64,000 nucleotides of DNA from Georgenia ruanii (GTDB lineage: Bacteria > Actinomycetota > Actinomycetes > Actinomycetales > Actinomycetaceae). The position numbers and the translations under genes are program-made. How positions within the stretch are numbered: the first letter of the stretch is position 1; each line of letters begins with the position of its first letter. Below are positions 1 through 7,445 of this stretch, one piece after another. The stretch lies in the NCBI RefSeq assembly GCF_009193175.1, contig NZ_VUKE01000008.1:62001-126000 (forward strand). Reading direction: 5' to 3'. Under the pieces are notes generated by a model, which was not told where the DNA came from, ran no database searches, and worked only from the letters and a program-made list of their open reading frames with translations.

Positions 1-555
1 GCCGAGCATCTGCGGGGACTCGCGCACGACGTCGAGGAGGACCTCCATCGCCTGGTCGGTGAGGTGGTCGGCGCCGGCCGGCAGTGCGGCGCCGGAGAAG
101 ATACCGGCGCGCATGACGCCCCGCTCGCGCAGGTGGCGGGTCAGCGCGCGGGTGTCCACGTCGCAGATGCCGACGACGCCCTGGTCGGCGAGCTCGTCCT
201 CGAGCTCGCGGGTGGCGCGCCAGCTCGACGCGCGGCGGGCGGGGTCGCGCACGACATACCCGGCGACCCAGATCCGGGAGGACTCGGGGTCCTCCTCGTT
301 CACGCCGGTGTTGCCGATGTGCGGGGCGGTCATGACGACGATCTGGCGGTGGTAGGAGGGGTCGGTGAGGGTCTCCTGGTAGCCGGTCATGCCGGTGGAG
401 AAGACGATCTCGCCCACCGTCCGGCCGGTCGCGGCGTACGCGCTGCCGCGCAGCACGTACCCGTCCTCGAGCACGAGCAGGGCGGGCTCGCGCACCGCCC
501 GGCGCGGGCCGGAGCCCGTCCGGGTCGCCGGGGTGTTCGTGGTGGGCGCGCTCAT
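1..555 (-). CDS. carA: Carbamoyl-phosphate synthase small subunit, N-terminal part
   Basis: This is the first 185 codons of the glutamine amidotransferase subunit of carbamoyl-phosphate synthase, which supplies ammonia from glutamine for pyrimidine and arginine synthesis. The N-terminal small-subunit domain is seen: [18 protein letters not shown], then [18 protein letters not shown], and [21 protein letters not shown] near residue 120. The catalytic Cys-His-Glu amidotransferase half lies beyond the window edge, so the gene is cut by the window and is not broken. The ATG overlaps the pyrC stop as ATGA, and a GAGGAGG ribosome site lies just upstream inside pyrC. It is the fourth gene of the pyr operon; carB probably follows outside the window. 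Confidence 0.95.
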   Translation of the reverse strand, partial: MSAPTTNTPATRTGSGPRRAVREPALLVLEDGYVLRGSAYAATGRTVGEIVFSTGMTGYQETLTDPSYHRQIVVMTAPHIGNTGVNEEDPESSRIWVAGYVVRDPARRASSWRATRELEDELADQGVVGICDVDTRALTRHLRERGVMRAGIFSGAALPAGADHLTDQAMEVLLDVVRESPQMLG

Positions 556-1874
556 GCGCCGACCTCCTCACGCGCCACGGGGGCGCCGTCGAGCACGGTG
601 GCGCGTCCCCGCAGGAACGTCGCCATGACCTGGCCGGGGAGCTCCCGCCCGGCGAACGGGGTGTTGGCCGACCGGGTGGCCTGGGCCGCCGGGTCGACGA
701 CCCGGCGCGCGGCCGGGTCCACGAGGGTGAGGGTCGCCGGCTCGCCGACAGCGAGGGGGCGCCCCTGGTCGCCCACTCGGCCGATGGCCGCGGGCGCGGC
801 GGACAGCACGCGGGCGACGTCGGCCCACGTCATGCGGCCGGTGTCGACCATGACCTGCTGGACCACGGGCAGCGCGGTCTCTAGCCCGGTCATGCCGAAG
901 GCGCCGGCGGCCCACTCGCAGTCCTTGTCCTCTGCCGGGTGCGGGGCGTGGTCGGTGGCGACGATGTCGATCGTGCCGTCCGCCAGCCCCGCCCGCACCG
1001 CCTCGACGTCCTCCGCGGTGCGCAGCGGCGGGTTGACCTTGTAGCGCGGGTCGTAGGAGCGGGCGAGCTCGTCGGTCAGCAGCAGGTGGTGCGGGGTGAC
1101 CTCGGCAGTGACCGCGATGCCCCGGGCCTTCGCCCAGCGGATGATGTCCACCGAGCCGGCGGTGGACAGGTGGCACACGTGCAGCCGGGAGCCCACGTGC
1201 TCGGCGAGCAGCACGTCGCGGGCGATGATCGACTCCTCCGCCACGGCCGGCCAGCCGGCCAGGCCGAGCTCGGCGGAGACGACGCCCTCGTGCATCTGGG
1301 CGCCCTCGGTCAGCCGCGGCTCCTGGGCGTGCTGGGCGATGACGCCGTCGAAGCTCTTGACGTACTCCAGGGCCCGGCGCATGAGCACCGGGTCGGCCAC
1401 GCACTTGCCGTCGTCGGAGAAGACCCGCACCCGGGCGGCGGAGGCGGCCATGGCGCCGAGCTCGGCGAGCATCTCGCCGCGCAGGCCGACCGAGACGGCG
1501 CCCACCGGGTGCACGTCGACCCACCCGGCCTGGCGGCCGAGGTTCCACACCTGCTCGACGACGCCGGCGGTGTCGGCCACCGGGGTGGTGTTGGCCATGG
1601 CGTGGACGGCGGTGAAGCCGCCCAGGGCCGCGGCGCGGGTGCCGGTCTCGACCGTCTCGGCGTCCTCGCGGCCGGGCTCGCGCAGGTGGGTGTGCAGGTC
1701 GACGAGGCCGGGCAGGGCGACGAGCCCGTCGGCCTCGACCGTGACGACGGCGGCGGACTCGCGGGCCAGCCGGGCGGCGTCGGCGCCGACGGCGGCGATG
1801 CGCCCGTCGGCGAGGAACACGTCGGTGGGCTCCGCGCCCAGGGGCCGGACGCCGCGGAGGAGGTGGTCGGTCAC
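552..1874 (-). CDS. pyrC: Dihydroorotase
   Basis: Zinc amidohydrolase of about 440 residues that cyclises carbamoyl-aspartate to dihydroorotate, the third step of pyrimidine synthesis. Metal-site signatures are present in order: [10 protein letters not shown] near residue 62, FSDDGKCV near 155, HAQEP, HLST and TDHAPH near 305. The FSDDG form, with Asp in place of the carbamylated lysine, is typical of the bacterial class I enzyme. I chose the GTG at 1874 because it overlaps the pyrB stop as GTGA. The reading frame stays open far upstream, but that part is Arg-rich antisense-like sequence inside pyrB. Translation is therefore likely coupled to pyrB, and expression controlled through the PyrR leader. 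Confidence 0.95.
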   Translation of the reverse strand: MTDHLLRGVRPLGAEPTDVFLADGRIAAVGADAARLARESAAVVTVEADGLVALPGLVDLHTHLREPGREDAETVETGTRAAALGGFTAVHAMANTTPVADTAGVVEQVWNLGRQAGWVDVHPVGAVSVGLRGEMLAELGAMAASAARVRVFSDDGKCVADPVLMRRALEYVKSFDGVIAQHAQEPRLTEGAQMHEGVVSAELGLAGWPAVAEESIIARDVLLAEHVGSRLHVCHLSTAGSVDIIRWAKARGIAVTAEVTPHHLLLTDELARSYDPRYKVNPPLRTAEDVEAVRAGLADGTIDIVATDHAPHPAEDKDCEWAAGAFGMTGLETALPVVQQVMVDTGRMTWADVARVLSAAPAAIGRVGDQGRPLAVGEPATLTLVDPAARRVVDPAAQATRSANTPFAGRELPGQVMATFLRGRATVLDGAPVAREEVGA

Positions 1875-3100
1875 TGGGCGGTCCCTTCGGTGGTGCGGGT
1901 GGTGGCGTCGGCGAGGGAGGCGGGGGTCCCGGCGGGCCGGGCGGCCTCGCGCCGGGCGGGCGCGCCCGGTGACGCCGTCCGAGCGCCGGAAATCGCATCC
2001 GTCGAGGCCGGCTGGGCACCGGACGCCGTCGAGGTTGGCTGGGCACCGGACACCGTCGACGCCGGCTGGGCAGCGGCGACCGCAGCAGCGTGCGCGGCGG
2101 GCTCGCCGTGCGCGGCGGGCTCGCCGTGCGCGGCGGCCCCCTCCTCGCCGGCCAGCAGCAGGTAAAGCACGGCCATGCGCACGCTCACGCCGTTGGCGAC
2201 CTGCTCGACGACGACGGAGCGGGGCGAGTCGGCGGCCTCGGCGCTGATCTCCAGGCCGCGGTTCATCGGCCCGGGGTGCATGACGACCGCGTGGCCGGGC
2301 AGGGCGCGCAGCCGGGCGCCGTCGAGGCCGTAACGGCGGTGGTACTCCAGCGGGGAGGGGAAGAACCCGCCCCCGGCTGAGGACATCCGCTCGCGCTGGA
2401 CCCGCAGCATCATCACGGCGTCGGGGGTGTCGGCGGCGATGGCCTCGTCGAGGTCGTAGCGCACGGTGCACGGCCAGCCCTCCATGCCCACCGGCAGCAG
2501 GGTGGGCGGGGCGACGAGGGTGACCTGGGCGCCGAGGGTGGTGAGGAGCTCGACGTCGGAGCGGGCGACGCGCGAGTGGAGGATGTCGCCGACGATCGTC
2601 ACCCGGGCGCCGGCGAGGTCGGTGCCGGCGGGGGCCGCCGCGCCACCGCCGTGCAGGTGGCGCCGCAGGGTGAAGGCGTCGAGCAGCGCCTGGGTGGGGT
2701 GCTGGTGGGTGCCGTCGCCGGCGTTGAGGACCGGCACGTCGATCCAGCCGGCGTGCGCCAGGCGGTAGGGCGCGCCCGAGGCCTGGTGTCGGATGACCAC
2801 GCCGTCGGCGCCCATGGCCTGCAGCGTCTGGGCGGTGTCCTTGAGGGACTCGCCCTTGGACACCGAGGAGCCCTTGGCGGAGAAGTTGATGACGTCGGCG
2901 CTCAGCCGCTTGGCGGCGGCCTCGAAGGAGATGCGGGTGCGGGTGGAGTCCTCGAAGAAGAGGTTGACCACGGTGCGCCCGCGCAGCGTCGGCAGCTTCT
3001 TGATGGTGCGCTGCTGGGTGGCGGCCATCGCCTCGGCGGTGTCGAGGATGTCGACGGCCTCGGTGTGGCTGAGGTCGGCGGCGGCGAGCAGGTGCCTCAT
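1871..3100 (-). CDS. pyrB: Aspartate carbamoyltransferase catalytic chain with C-terminal tail
   Basis: Catalyses carbamoyl phosphate plus aspartate to carbamoyl-aspartate. Family signatures are clear: [19 protein letters not shown] near residue 50 (carbamoyl-phosphate loop), [10 protein letters not shown] near 135, and MHPGPMNRG near 280. The usual bacterial chain is about 310 residues and ends here around YLLLAGEE. This protein continues for about 90 more residues rich in Ala, Pro, Ser and Thr, with repeated AHGEPA and GAQPxSTxSG units encoded by 18-bp and 30-bp tandem DNA repeats. The tail is probably disordered; no function is assigned. ATG overlaps the pyrR stop and the stop overlaps pyrC, so the operon is translationally coupled. 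No pyrI regulatory chain is seen. Confidence 0.95.
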   Translation of the reverse strand: MRHLLAAADLSHTEAVDILDTAEAMAATQQRTIKKLPTLRGRTVVNLFFEDSTRTRISFEAAAKRLSADVINFSAKGSSVSKGESLKDTAQTLQAMGADGVVIRHQASGAPYRLAHAGWIDVPVLNAGDGTHQHPTQALLDAFTLRRHLHGGGAAAPAGTDLAGARVTIVGDILHSRVARSDVELLTTLGAQVTLVAPPTLLPVGMEGWPCTVRYDLDEAIAADTPDAVMMLRVQRERMSSAGGGFFPSPLEYHRRYGLDGARLRALPGHAVVMHPGPMNRGLEISAEAADSPRSVVVEQVANGVSVRMAVLYLLLAGEEGAAAHGEPAAHGEPAAHAAAVAAAQPASTVSGAQPTSTASGAQPASTDAISGARTASPGAPARREAARPAGTPASLADATTRTTEGTAQ

Positions 3101-3768
3101 CGCTGCGCCTCCTCGCCGGTCTCGACGGCCGCCCCGCCGACCCGACCGCCCGGGGTGTCCTGGCCGGCGCCGTCGGAGCTCACGGCGTCGCCGGCCCGCC
3201 GGGCGGCGCCGTCGGCGATCGTCACGGCGTCGGGGACGTCGTCGGTCTCGGTGAGCTGGACGCGCACCCGCTCGGCCCGCGCGGTGGGCAGGTTCTTGCC
3301 CACGAAGTCGGCCCGGATCGGCAGCTCGCGGTGGCCGCGGTCGACGAGGACGGCGAGCTGGACGGCGCGCGGCCGGCCGAGGTCGTTCAGGGCGTCCAGG
3401 GCCGCCCGGATGGTGCGGCCGGAGAAGAGCACGTCGTCGACGAGGACCACGACCTTGTCGTCGATGCCCGCGCCGGGCAGCGTGGTCAGCCCGAGGGTGC
3501 GGGTGGGCTGGCCGCGCAGGTCGTCGCGGTACATCGTGATGTCGAGCGCGCCCACCGGGAGGGACTCGCGCCCCTCGGTGGCGGCCATCCGGGCCGCGAT
3601 GCGCTCGGCGAGCGGCACGCCGCGGGTGGGGATGCCCAGCAGGACGACGTCGTCGCTGCCGTGGTTCCGTTCGAGGATCTCGTGCGCGATGCGGGTCAGC
3701 GATCGCGCGACGTCGGAGTCGGAGAGCACCTGGCGTGCGGCGCCGGGGCTCGTGGGCGTGGTGGCCAC
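3097..3768 (-). CDS. pyrR: Bifunctional pyrimidine regulatory protein / uracil phosphoribosyltransferase
   Basis: RNA-binding regulator of the pyr operon that senses UMP/UTP and also converts uracil plus PRPP to UMP. The PRPP-binding motif is [13 protein letters not shown], and the [10 protein letters not shown] segment near residue 45 is typical of PyrR. The last 45 or so residues are an Ala/Gly/Asp-rich tail. I place the start at the GTG at 3768 because GGAAGGAGG sits 6 bases upstream. An earlier in-frame GTG at 3792 lies inside the PyrR-binding hairpin and lacks its own ribosome site. The gene leads pyrR-pyrB-pyrC-carA, with ATGA overlap to pyrB. It probably represses its own operon by covering the ribosome site. 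Confidence 0.94.
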   Translation of the reverse strand: MATTPTSPGAARQVLSDSDVARSLTRIAHEILERNHGSDDVVLLGIPTRGVPLAERIAARMAATEGRESLPVGALDITMYRDDLRGQPTRTLGLTTLPGAGIDDKVVVLVDDVLFSGRTIRAALDALNDLGRPRAVQLAVLVDRGHRELPIRADFVGKNLPTARAERVRVQLTETDDVPDAVTIADGAARRAGDAVSSDGAGQDTPGGRVGGAAVETGEEAQR

Positions 3769-3781
3769 GGAGGACCTCCTT

Positions 3782-3800
3782 CCCCGCCTCACAGGACGGG
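3782..3800 (-). promoter_or_regulatory. PyrR-binding RNA hairpin over the pyrR ribosome site
   Basis: Read on the minus strand, CCCG and CGGG pair around a loop carrying CTGTGAGG. This matches the CNGNGAGG loop consensus of PyrR-binding RNAs known from Bacillus and actinobacteria. The hairpin is followed directly by GGAAGGAGG and the pyrR GTG. No terminator/antiterminator follows, so control would be translational, as described for mycobacterial pyrR. Confidence 0.8.
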
Positions 3801-3825
3801 CCTTAAAGGATGTCTGACGGCCGCG

Positions 3826-3831
3826 ATCGTA
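3826..3831 (-). promoter_or_regulatory. Candidate -10 box of the pyr operon
   Basis: TACGAT lies on the minus strand about 25 bases before the PyrR hairpin, so transcription would start just ahead of it. No convincing -35 hexamer is seen at 17-18 bases. Confidence 0.4.
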
Positions 3832-3902
3832 CCTCCGGCGCCGGCGGCCTCCCCGGCGGCGTCCCGGTTCTGAGACGCGGTGTGACGGCCCTCACGCGGG
3901 GG

Positions 3903-3992
3903 TCGCGGCCGGCGCGACCGGCGTGGCCGGCGCGGCCGGCGCGACCGACGTGGCCGGCGCGACCGGCGCGACCGACGTGGCCGGCGCGACCG
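3903..3992. repeat. GC tandem repeat in the nusB-pyrR spacer
   Basis: Alternating GCGACCGRCG and TGGCCGGCGC blocks repeat at about 18 bp (36 bp for the compound unit) over roughly 85 bases. The 357-bp spacer 3769-4125 holds this repeat, the pyr promoter and leader, and a pair of similar 35-bp segments starting near 4027 and 4094 (GGCCACRTGGGG... ending GATCAG). No gene is seen in it. Confidence 0.65.
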
Positions 3993-4125
3993 TCGCCTCG
4001 GTCGGCAGGCTCAGGCCCACCGAGCCGCGGCCACATGGGGGCCGGCACCCACGCGGAGGGATCAGCCACACGGGACGCCCCCTCGCACGGGTAGCGGCCA
4101 CGTGGGGCCGCACCCTGCAGGGAGA

Positions 4126-4554
4126 TCAGTCGAGCAGCGTCGGCTTGAGCTCCAGCAGGCGCCCGAGGAGCCCGTTGACGAACGCCGGCGACTCGTCCGT
4201 GGACAGCTCGGCGGCGAGGGCGACGGCCTCGTCGACGGCGACGGCGTCGGGGACCTCGTCGTTGTAGAGCAGCTCCCAGGTGCCCAGCCGCAGGATGCAG
4301 CGGTCGACCACCGGCATCCGCTCGAGCGTCCAGCCCTGGGAGTAGGTGGTGAGCAGCTCGTCGATCTCGCTCCGGTGCGCGGCCACCCCCCGGACGATGT
4401 CGCCGGCGTAGGCCGGGAACGGGCCCTGCGCGACCGTCACCTGCTCGCGCTGGCCGAGCAGGTCGATGAGGTCCTCCGCGGAGGTGCGGCCCTTCTGGTC
4501 GGCCTCGAACAGGACGTCCAGCGCCCGCCGACGGGCCTTGCTGCGTGCGGACAC
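4126..4554 (-). CDS. nusB: Transcription antitermination protein NusB
   Basis: Small all-helical factor of 142 residues, normal for the family, that joins NusE (S10) on boxA RNA during rRNA antitermination. Family features include the basic start SARSKARRRALDVLFEADQ, PVVDRCILRLGTWELL in the middle, and DEAVALAAELSTDESPAFVNGLLGRL near the end. The GTG at 4554 has GGAAGG about 9 bases upstream. It lies downstream of efp, separated by 145 bases that hold two strong inverted repeats, so it may be reached only by partial readthrough. Confidence 0.96.
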   Translation of the reverse strand: MSARSKARRRALDVLFEADQKGRTSAEDLIDLLGQREQVTVAQGPFPAYAGDIVRGVAAHRSEIDELLTTYSQGWTLERMPVVDRCILRLGTWELLYNDEVPDAVAVDEAVALAAELSTDESPAFVNGLLGRLLELKPTLLD

Positions 4555-4577
4555 CGGGGTCCTTCCTGGTTGCGACG

Positions 4578-4598
4578 GTGACCGGCCGGGCCGGTCAC
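4578..4598. terminator. Short perfect hairpin between efp and nusB
   Basis: Arms GTGACCGGCC and GGCCGGTCAC pair perfectly over 10 bp around a single base, about 24 bases before the nusB start. There is no T-tract. It could be a terminator, a protein site or an attenuator for nusB. Confidence 0.5.
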
Positions 4599-4607
4599 GT
4601 AACGGGC

Positions 4608-4665
4608 GCCGCCGCTGGCTGACCCGCCGGCCTCGCAGTGCGGGAGCGGGTCGGCCAGCGGCGGC
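4608..4665. terminator. 20-bp inverted repeat after efp
   Basis: Arms at 4608-4627 and 4646-4665 pair at 19 of 20 positions with an 18-base loop. The element begins 35 bases after the efp stop on the minus strand. It has no U-tract, as is common in high-GC actinobacteria, and probably ends or attenuates the efp transcript before nusB. Confidence 0.6.
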
Positions 4666-4699
4666 CGGGTGGAGCGGGGGCGCCTGGTCGGGCGCCCGG

Positions 4700-5260
4700 T
4701 CAGCTGACGCGGCCGAGGTAGTCCCCGGTGCGCGTGTCGACCTTCACCTTGGTGTTGTTGTCGAGGAACAGCGGCACCTGGATCTCGTAGCCGGTCTCGA
4801 GGGTGGCGGGCTTGGTGCCCGCGGAGGACCGGTCGCCCTGCAGGCCCGGCTCGGTGTAGGTGATCTCCAGAACCACCGAGGCCGGCAGCTCGACGGAGAG
4901 CACCCGCCCCTCGTGCATGGCGACGACCGCCTCCTGGTTCTCGAGCAGGAAGTTCGCCGCGTCGCCCACCGTCTCGGCCGGGATCGGCAGCTGCTCGTAG
5001 GTCGAGGAGTCCATGAAGACGAAGTCGGTGCCGTCCTTGTACAGGTACTGCATGTCCCGGCGGTCCACCGTGGCCGTCTCGACCTTCACGCCCGCGTTGA
5101 ACGTGCGGTCCACGGTCTTGCCGGACAGGACGTTCTTGAGCTTGGTGCGGACGAAGGCCGGGCCCTTGCCGGGCTTGACGTGCTGGAACTCCACGACGGA
5201 CCAGAGCTGTCCGTCGATGTTGAGCACCATGCCGTTCTTCAGGTCGTTGGTCGAAGCCAC
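4700..5260 (-). CDS. efp: Elongation factor P
   Basis: Binds the ribosome between the P and E sites and relieves stalling at polyproline stretches. It has 186 residues and the three beta-barrel domains usual for EF-P. The activation loop reads VKPGKGPAF with lysine at position 32. The PGKGP loop form is the one reported to work with an unmodified lysine in actinobacteria, and no modification gene is seen nearby. The C-terminal signature [23 protein letters not shown] is present in substance. The GTG at 5260 follows an AAGGA-like site. In actinobacteria efp usually sits between aro genes and nusB, as here. Confidence 0.97.
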   Translation of the reverse strand: MASTNDLKNGMVLNIDGQLWSVVEFQHVKPGKGPAFVRTKLKNVLSGKTVDRTFNAGVKVETATVDRRDMQYLYKDGTDFVFMDSSTYEQLPIPAETVGDAANFLLENQEAVVAMHEGRVLSVELPASVVLEITYTEPGLQGDRSSAGTKPATLETGYEIQVPLFLDNNTKVKVDTRTGDYLGRVS

Positions 5261-5336
5261 TTGAGGAGCCGTCCTTCGTCGGGAGCTGGGAGGTCGGTCC
5301 GACCGGCGGGTCGCGGCCGGCGGTCCAGAGCGCCCG

Positions 5337-5726
5337 TCAGGATACCCCGGTCAGCGCCCAGACGCCGAGGAGGCCGCACGCCCCCGCCCACGAGTAGCTC
5401 GCGAGCGTGCCGATGATGAACCGCTCCGCGGCGGGGCTGCGCTTGTCCGGGTGCGCCTCGCGCAGCTCGGGGTAGCGGCCGAGGCCCTTGACGGCGAGCA
5501 CGACGGCGACCGCCTCGGGGAACCCGGCGAGGATCGCGCCGGTGATCGCCAACCGCTCCAGCATGCCGATCCACGTGCCGCCCCGGAGCAGCCCGGGCAC
5601 GGCGGGCCCGGGCTCGACGCGGCGCAGCACGTAGCCGACGACCAGGCGGCCGAGGAACACCGAAAAGAGCAGCACCGCGGCGATGGCGACGGCGATCGGC
5701 ACCAGCCGGGCCGTGTCGAACGTCAC
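5337..5726 (-). CDS. SatE/DUF3307-like small membrane protein
   Basis: A 129-residue membrane protein with a strong hydrophobic helix at about residues 8-33 and further hydrophobic segments around 58-80 and 103-128. The pattern [12 protein letters not shown], then [11 protein letters not shown], then [15 protein letters not shown] resembles the DUF3307 domain of SatE-type proteins (GxxIGxLER followed by ...IGTLxS). The function of that family is unknown. Its GTG overlaps the stop of the upstream SatD-like gene as GTGA, so the two are made together. The assignment comes from motif recall, not a search. Confidence 0.7.
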   Translation of the reverse strand: MTFDTARLVPIAVAIAAVLLFSVFLGRLVVGYVLRRVEPGPAVPGLLRGGTWIGMLERLAITGAILAGFPEAVAVVLAVKGLGRYPELREAHPDKRSPAAERFIIGTLASYSWAGACGLLGVWALTGVS

Positions 5727-6367
5727 GTCGCGCTCCCCTCGTCCTCACCGGTCGCCGCGCCGGCCGCCCGCTCGATCACCGCGGCCGCCAGCGGGCGGAC
5801 GCCCATCTCCTCCTCCAGCAGGGCCGACCGTACCCGCTGGCTGACCGCCTGCTCGGAGATGCCCAGGCGTGCCGCGACATCCTTCTGCCGAACGCCCGGC
5901 TCGAGCAGGTCGGCGACCTCCCAGCCGGCGGCGGAGCGGCGCCGGACGACCGAGGCGAGGAGCTGGACCAGGGCGGTGGCCTGCCCGGCGGCCTCCGCGT
6001 CCTCGCCGGCGACGACGACCGGGGCGGGCACCCCGCGGCCGCGGGCGCGCTCGACGGCGTTGCGGGCGTGGACGAACGCCGGACCCGAGCTCGCCCGGGA
6101 CGTCGCCGCCAGCGGCTCGTTGACCGGTCCGGCGCCGATGCCCACCGCCCACTCCCCCAGCCGCATTAGGTGCAGCGCCAGGTCGAGTGCCGCCTCCGCG
6201 GTGGTAAGGACCGTCTGGACCTCGTCGCCGACCGTGCGCTCCAGCGGCAGGGCGACGGCGCCACGCGCCGGGGGCCGGTCGCCCCACGCGGCGAGCGCGT
6301 CGAGGAGATCGGCCACCTTGTCGCCGTGGGCGGTGCTGGCGTGCTGGTCCGCCGTGACCACGAACAT
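5723..6367 (-). CDS. SatD-like protein with C-terminal helix-turn-helix
   Basis: A 214-residue soluble protein. The first 140 residues look like the SatD family (FVVTADQHASTAHGDKVADLL at the start, then VGDEVQ and an acidic mid-region). The C-terminal part contains a clear helix-turn-helix, RQKDVAARLGISEQAVSQR, at about 165-183, so it probably binds DNA. The ATG at 6367 lies 6 bases after a -10 box and has no ribosome site, so its mRNA is probably leaderless. An inverted repeat covers the -35 and spacer, suggesting autoregulation. It is coupled to the membrane protein gene downstream. The molecular role of SatD is not established. Confidence 0.72.
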   Translation of the reverse strand: MFVVTADQHASTAHGDKVADLLDALAAWGDRPPARGAVALPLERTVGDEVQTVLTTAEAALDLALHLMRLGEWAVGIGAGPVNEPLAATSRASSGPAFVHARNAVERARGRGVPAPVVVAGEDAEAAGQATALVQLLASVVRRRSAAGWEVADLLEPGVRQKDVAARLGISEQAVSQRVRSALLEEEMGVRPLAAAVIERAAGAATGEDEGSAT

Positions 6368-6373
6368 AACTGA

Positions 6374-6402
6374 AGGCTAGTGCCTTGATCACTGACAATC
6401 AA
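6374..6402 (-). promoter_or_regulatory. Leaderless promoter of the SatD-like gene
   Basis: TTGATT (6402-6397), a 17-base spacer, TAGCCT (6379-6374), then six bases and the ATG. This is the best -35/-10 pair in the window. Confidence 0.75.
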
Positions 6403-6434
6403 GGCTGAGACTGTGATCCTGCGTCATCAAGGCT
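6382..6434. promoter_or_regulatory. Putative operator: GCCTTGAT / ATCAAGGC repeats
   Basis: GCCTTGAT at 6382-6389 faces ATCAAGGC at 6398-6405 with an 8-base gap. A second ATCAAGGCT lies at 6426-6434, 28 bases from the first. The inverted repeat overlaps the -35 hexamer and most of the spacer, as expected for a repressor site of the helix-turn-helix protein downstream. Confidence 0.6.
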
Positions 6435-6460
6435 GTCAGGGACGGTCGGGGCACAACGCT

Positions 6461-6655
6461 GCGCGGGAGGGCTCACGGCTGCCGGGAGAAGTGAAGACTG
6501 CTCGGGAGGAGTCGAGGCCGCCCGGAAGGGCTCACGGCTGCCGGGAGAAGTGAAGACTGCTCGGGAGGAGTCGAGGCCGCCCGGAAGGGCTCGAGGCTGC
6601 CGGGAGAAGTCGAGGCTGCCCGGGAGCAGTCGAGGCTGCCCGGAGCGGTCAGAGC
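6461..6655. repeat. 59-bp tandem repeat with ~20-bp subunits
   Basis: GCTCACGGCTGCCGGGAGAA recurs at 6471 and 6530, and a variant at 6589, giving a 59-bp period. Each unit contains degenerate ~20-bp subunits of the type GTCGAGGCTGCCCGGGAG. The copies decay toward 6655. The rest of the 413-bp spacer 6368-6780 holds the SatD-like promoter and about 125 bases in which I see nothing. Confidence 0.8.
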
Positions 6656-6780
6656 CGCGGGGAACGATTCGCTCTGCGCCGTACCTGCTGACGTCGTCCG
6701 TGAGCGGGTGACCGGGTGGGAGCACGCCACGGTCGATCGGCACCGCGAGCACACCCAGGCCGACCGCGGGCTGGTCGCCC

Positions 6781-7431
6781 TCAGCCCCGCGAGCCCGGCA
6801 GCGCAGCGAGCACCGCCTCGACGACCTGCTCGACCGTCAGGTCGGACGTGTCGACCACCGCCGAGGCGACGGACTCGTACGCCGGGCGGCGCTGCGCCGC
6901 CATCGAGGAGAACAGCGCGCGGGGACTGCCCAGGGTCACCGAGCGGGGGGCGTTGAGCCCGACGCGGGGCATCCCCGCGGCCAGGGAGACGTCGAGGAAG
7001 ACGACCGTGCCGCCGTCGGCCCGGTACCGCCCGAGGGAGGACGCGGCGTGCTCGACGGCGCCGCTGCCGAGGGCGAGCACCCCCGGCGCGGCGAGCGCCT
7101 CGGTCACCGCGGCGTCTTCGAGCTCGCGGAACCGCTCCTCGCCGACGTCGATGAACAGCTCGCCCACGCCGCGCCGCGCTCGCTCGGCCAGCACGGCGTC
7201 GGTGTCCGTGAGCGCGACGCCGAGCCGCTCGGCGACGAGCGCGCCGGCGGTGCTCTTGCCGGACCCGGGCGGACCGACGAGGACGAGCAGGGGCTGGGGC
7301 CCCGCCGACGTGGTCGCCGCGCCTGGACCAGACGCCGGCGCGGTCGTGGCGGCCGGGCCCCGCGCCGGCTCACCGGGGGCGGTCGTCGCGGCCGGCCCGG
7401 ACGCGCGCTCGGGCTCAGGCGTGCTGGTCAT
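6781..7431 (-). CDS. Divergent shikimate kinase-like protein
   Basis: A P-loop kinase of 216 residues. After a 45-residue Ala/Pro/Thr-rich N-terminus come Walker A GPPGSGKST (53-61), DTDAVLAE, FRELE and RRPAYE, all typical of shikimate kinase. Two sites differ from active enzymes: the GGG shikimate-binding loop reads GSG (LALGSGAVEH), and the RPLL lid motif is replaced by PRSV. A fully conserved shikimate kinase domain lies next door in AroKB, so this copy may have a different substrate or a regulatory role. The ATG at 7431 follows TACGGT by six bases, indicating its own leaderless promoter just after the aroKB stop. Confidence 0.75.
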   Translation of the reverse strand: MTSTPEPERASGPAATTAPGEPARGPAATTAPASGPGAATTSAGPQPLLVLVGPPGSGKSTAGALVAERLGVALTDTDAVLAERARRGVGELFIDVGEERFRELEDAAVTEALAAPGVLALGSGAVEHAASSLGRYRADGGTVVFLDVSLAAGMPRVGLNAPRSVTLGSPRALFSSMAAQRRPAYESVASAVVDTSDLTVEQVVEAVLAALPGSRG

Positions 7432-7437
7432 CCCCGC

Positions 7438-7443
7438 ACCGTA
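7438..7443 (-). promoter_or_regulatory. -10 box of the shikimate kinase-like gene
   Basis: TACGGT ends six bases before the ATG, and no ribosome site is present. It lies immediately after the aroKB stop, so the kinase can be transcribed separately. Confidence 0.5.
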
Positions 7444-7445
7444 CG

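Noticed and set aside
3792-3792. Upstream GTG as the start of pyrR
   Set aside because: It lies inside the PyrR-binding hairpin and would add eight Arg/Ser-rich residues; GTG 3768 has a perfect ribosome site.
6399-6752. Minus-strand frame with a repeated Ser/Arg/Pro peptide
   Set aside because: It is the translation of the 59-bp repeat and overlaps the SatD promoter; no start signal or homology pattern.
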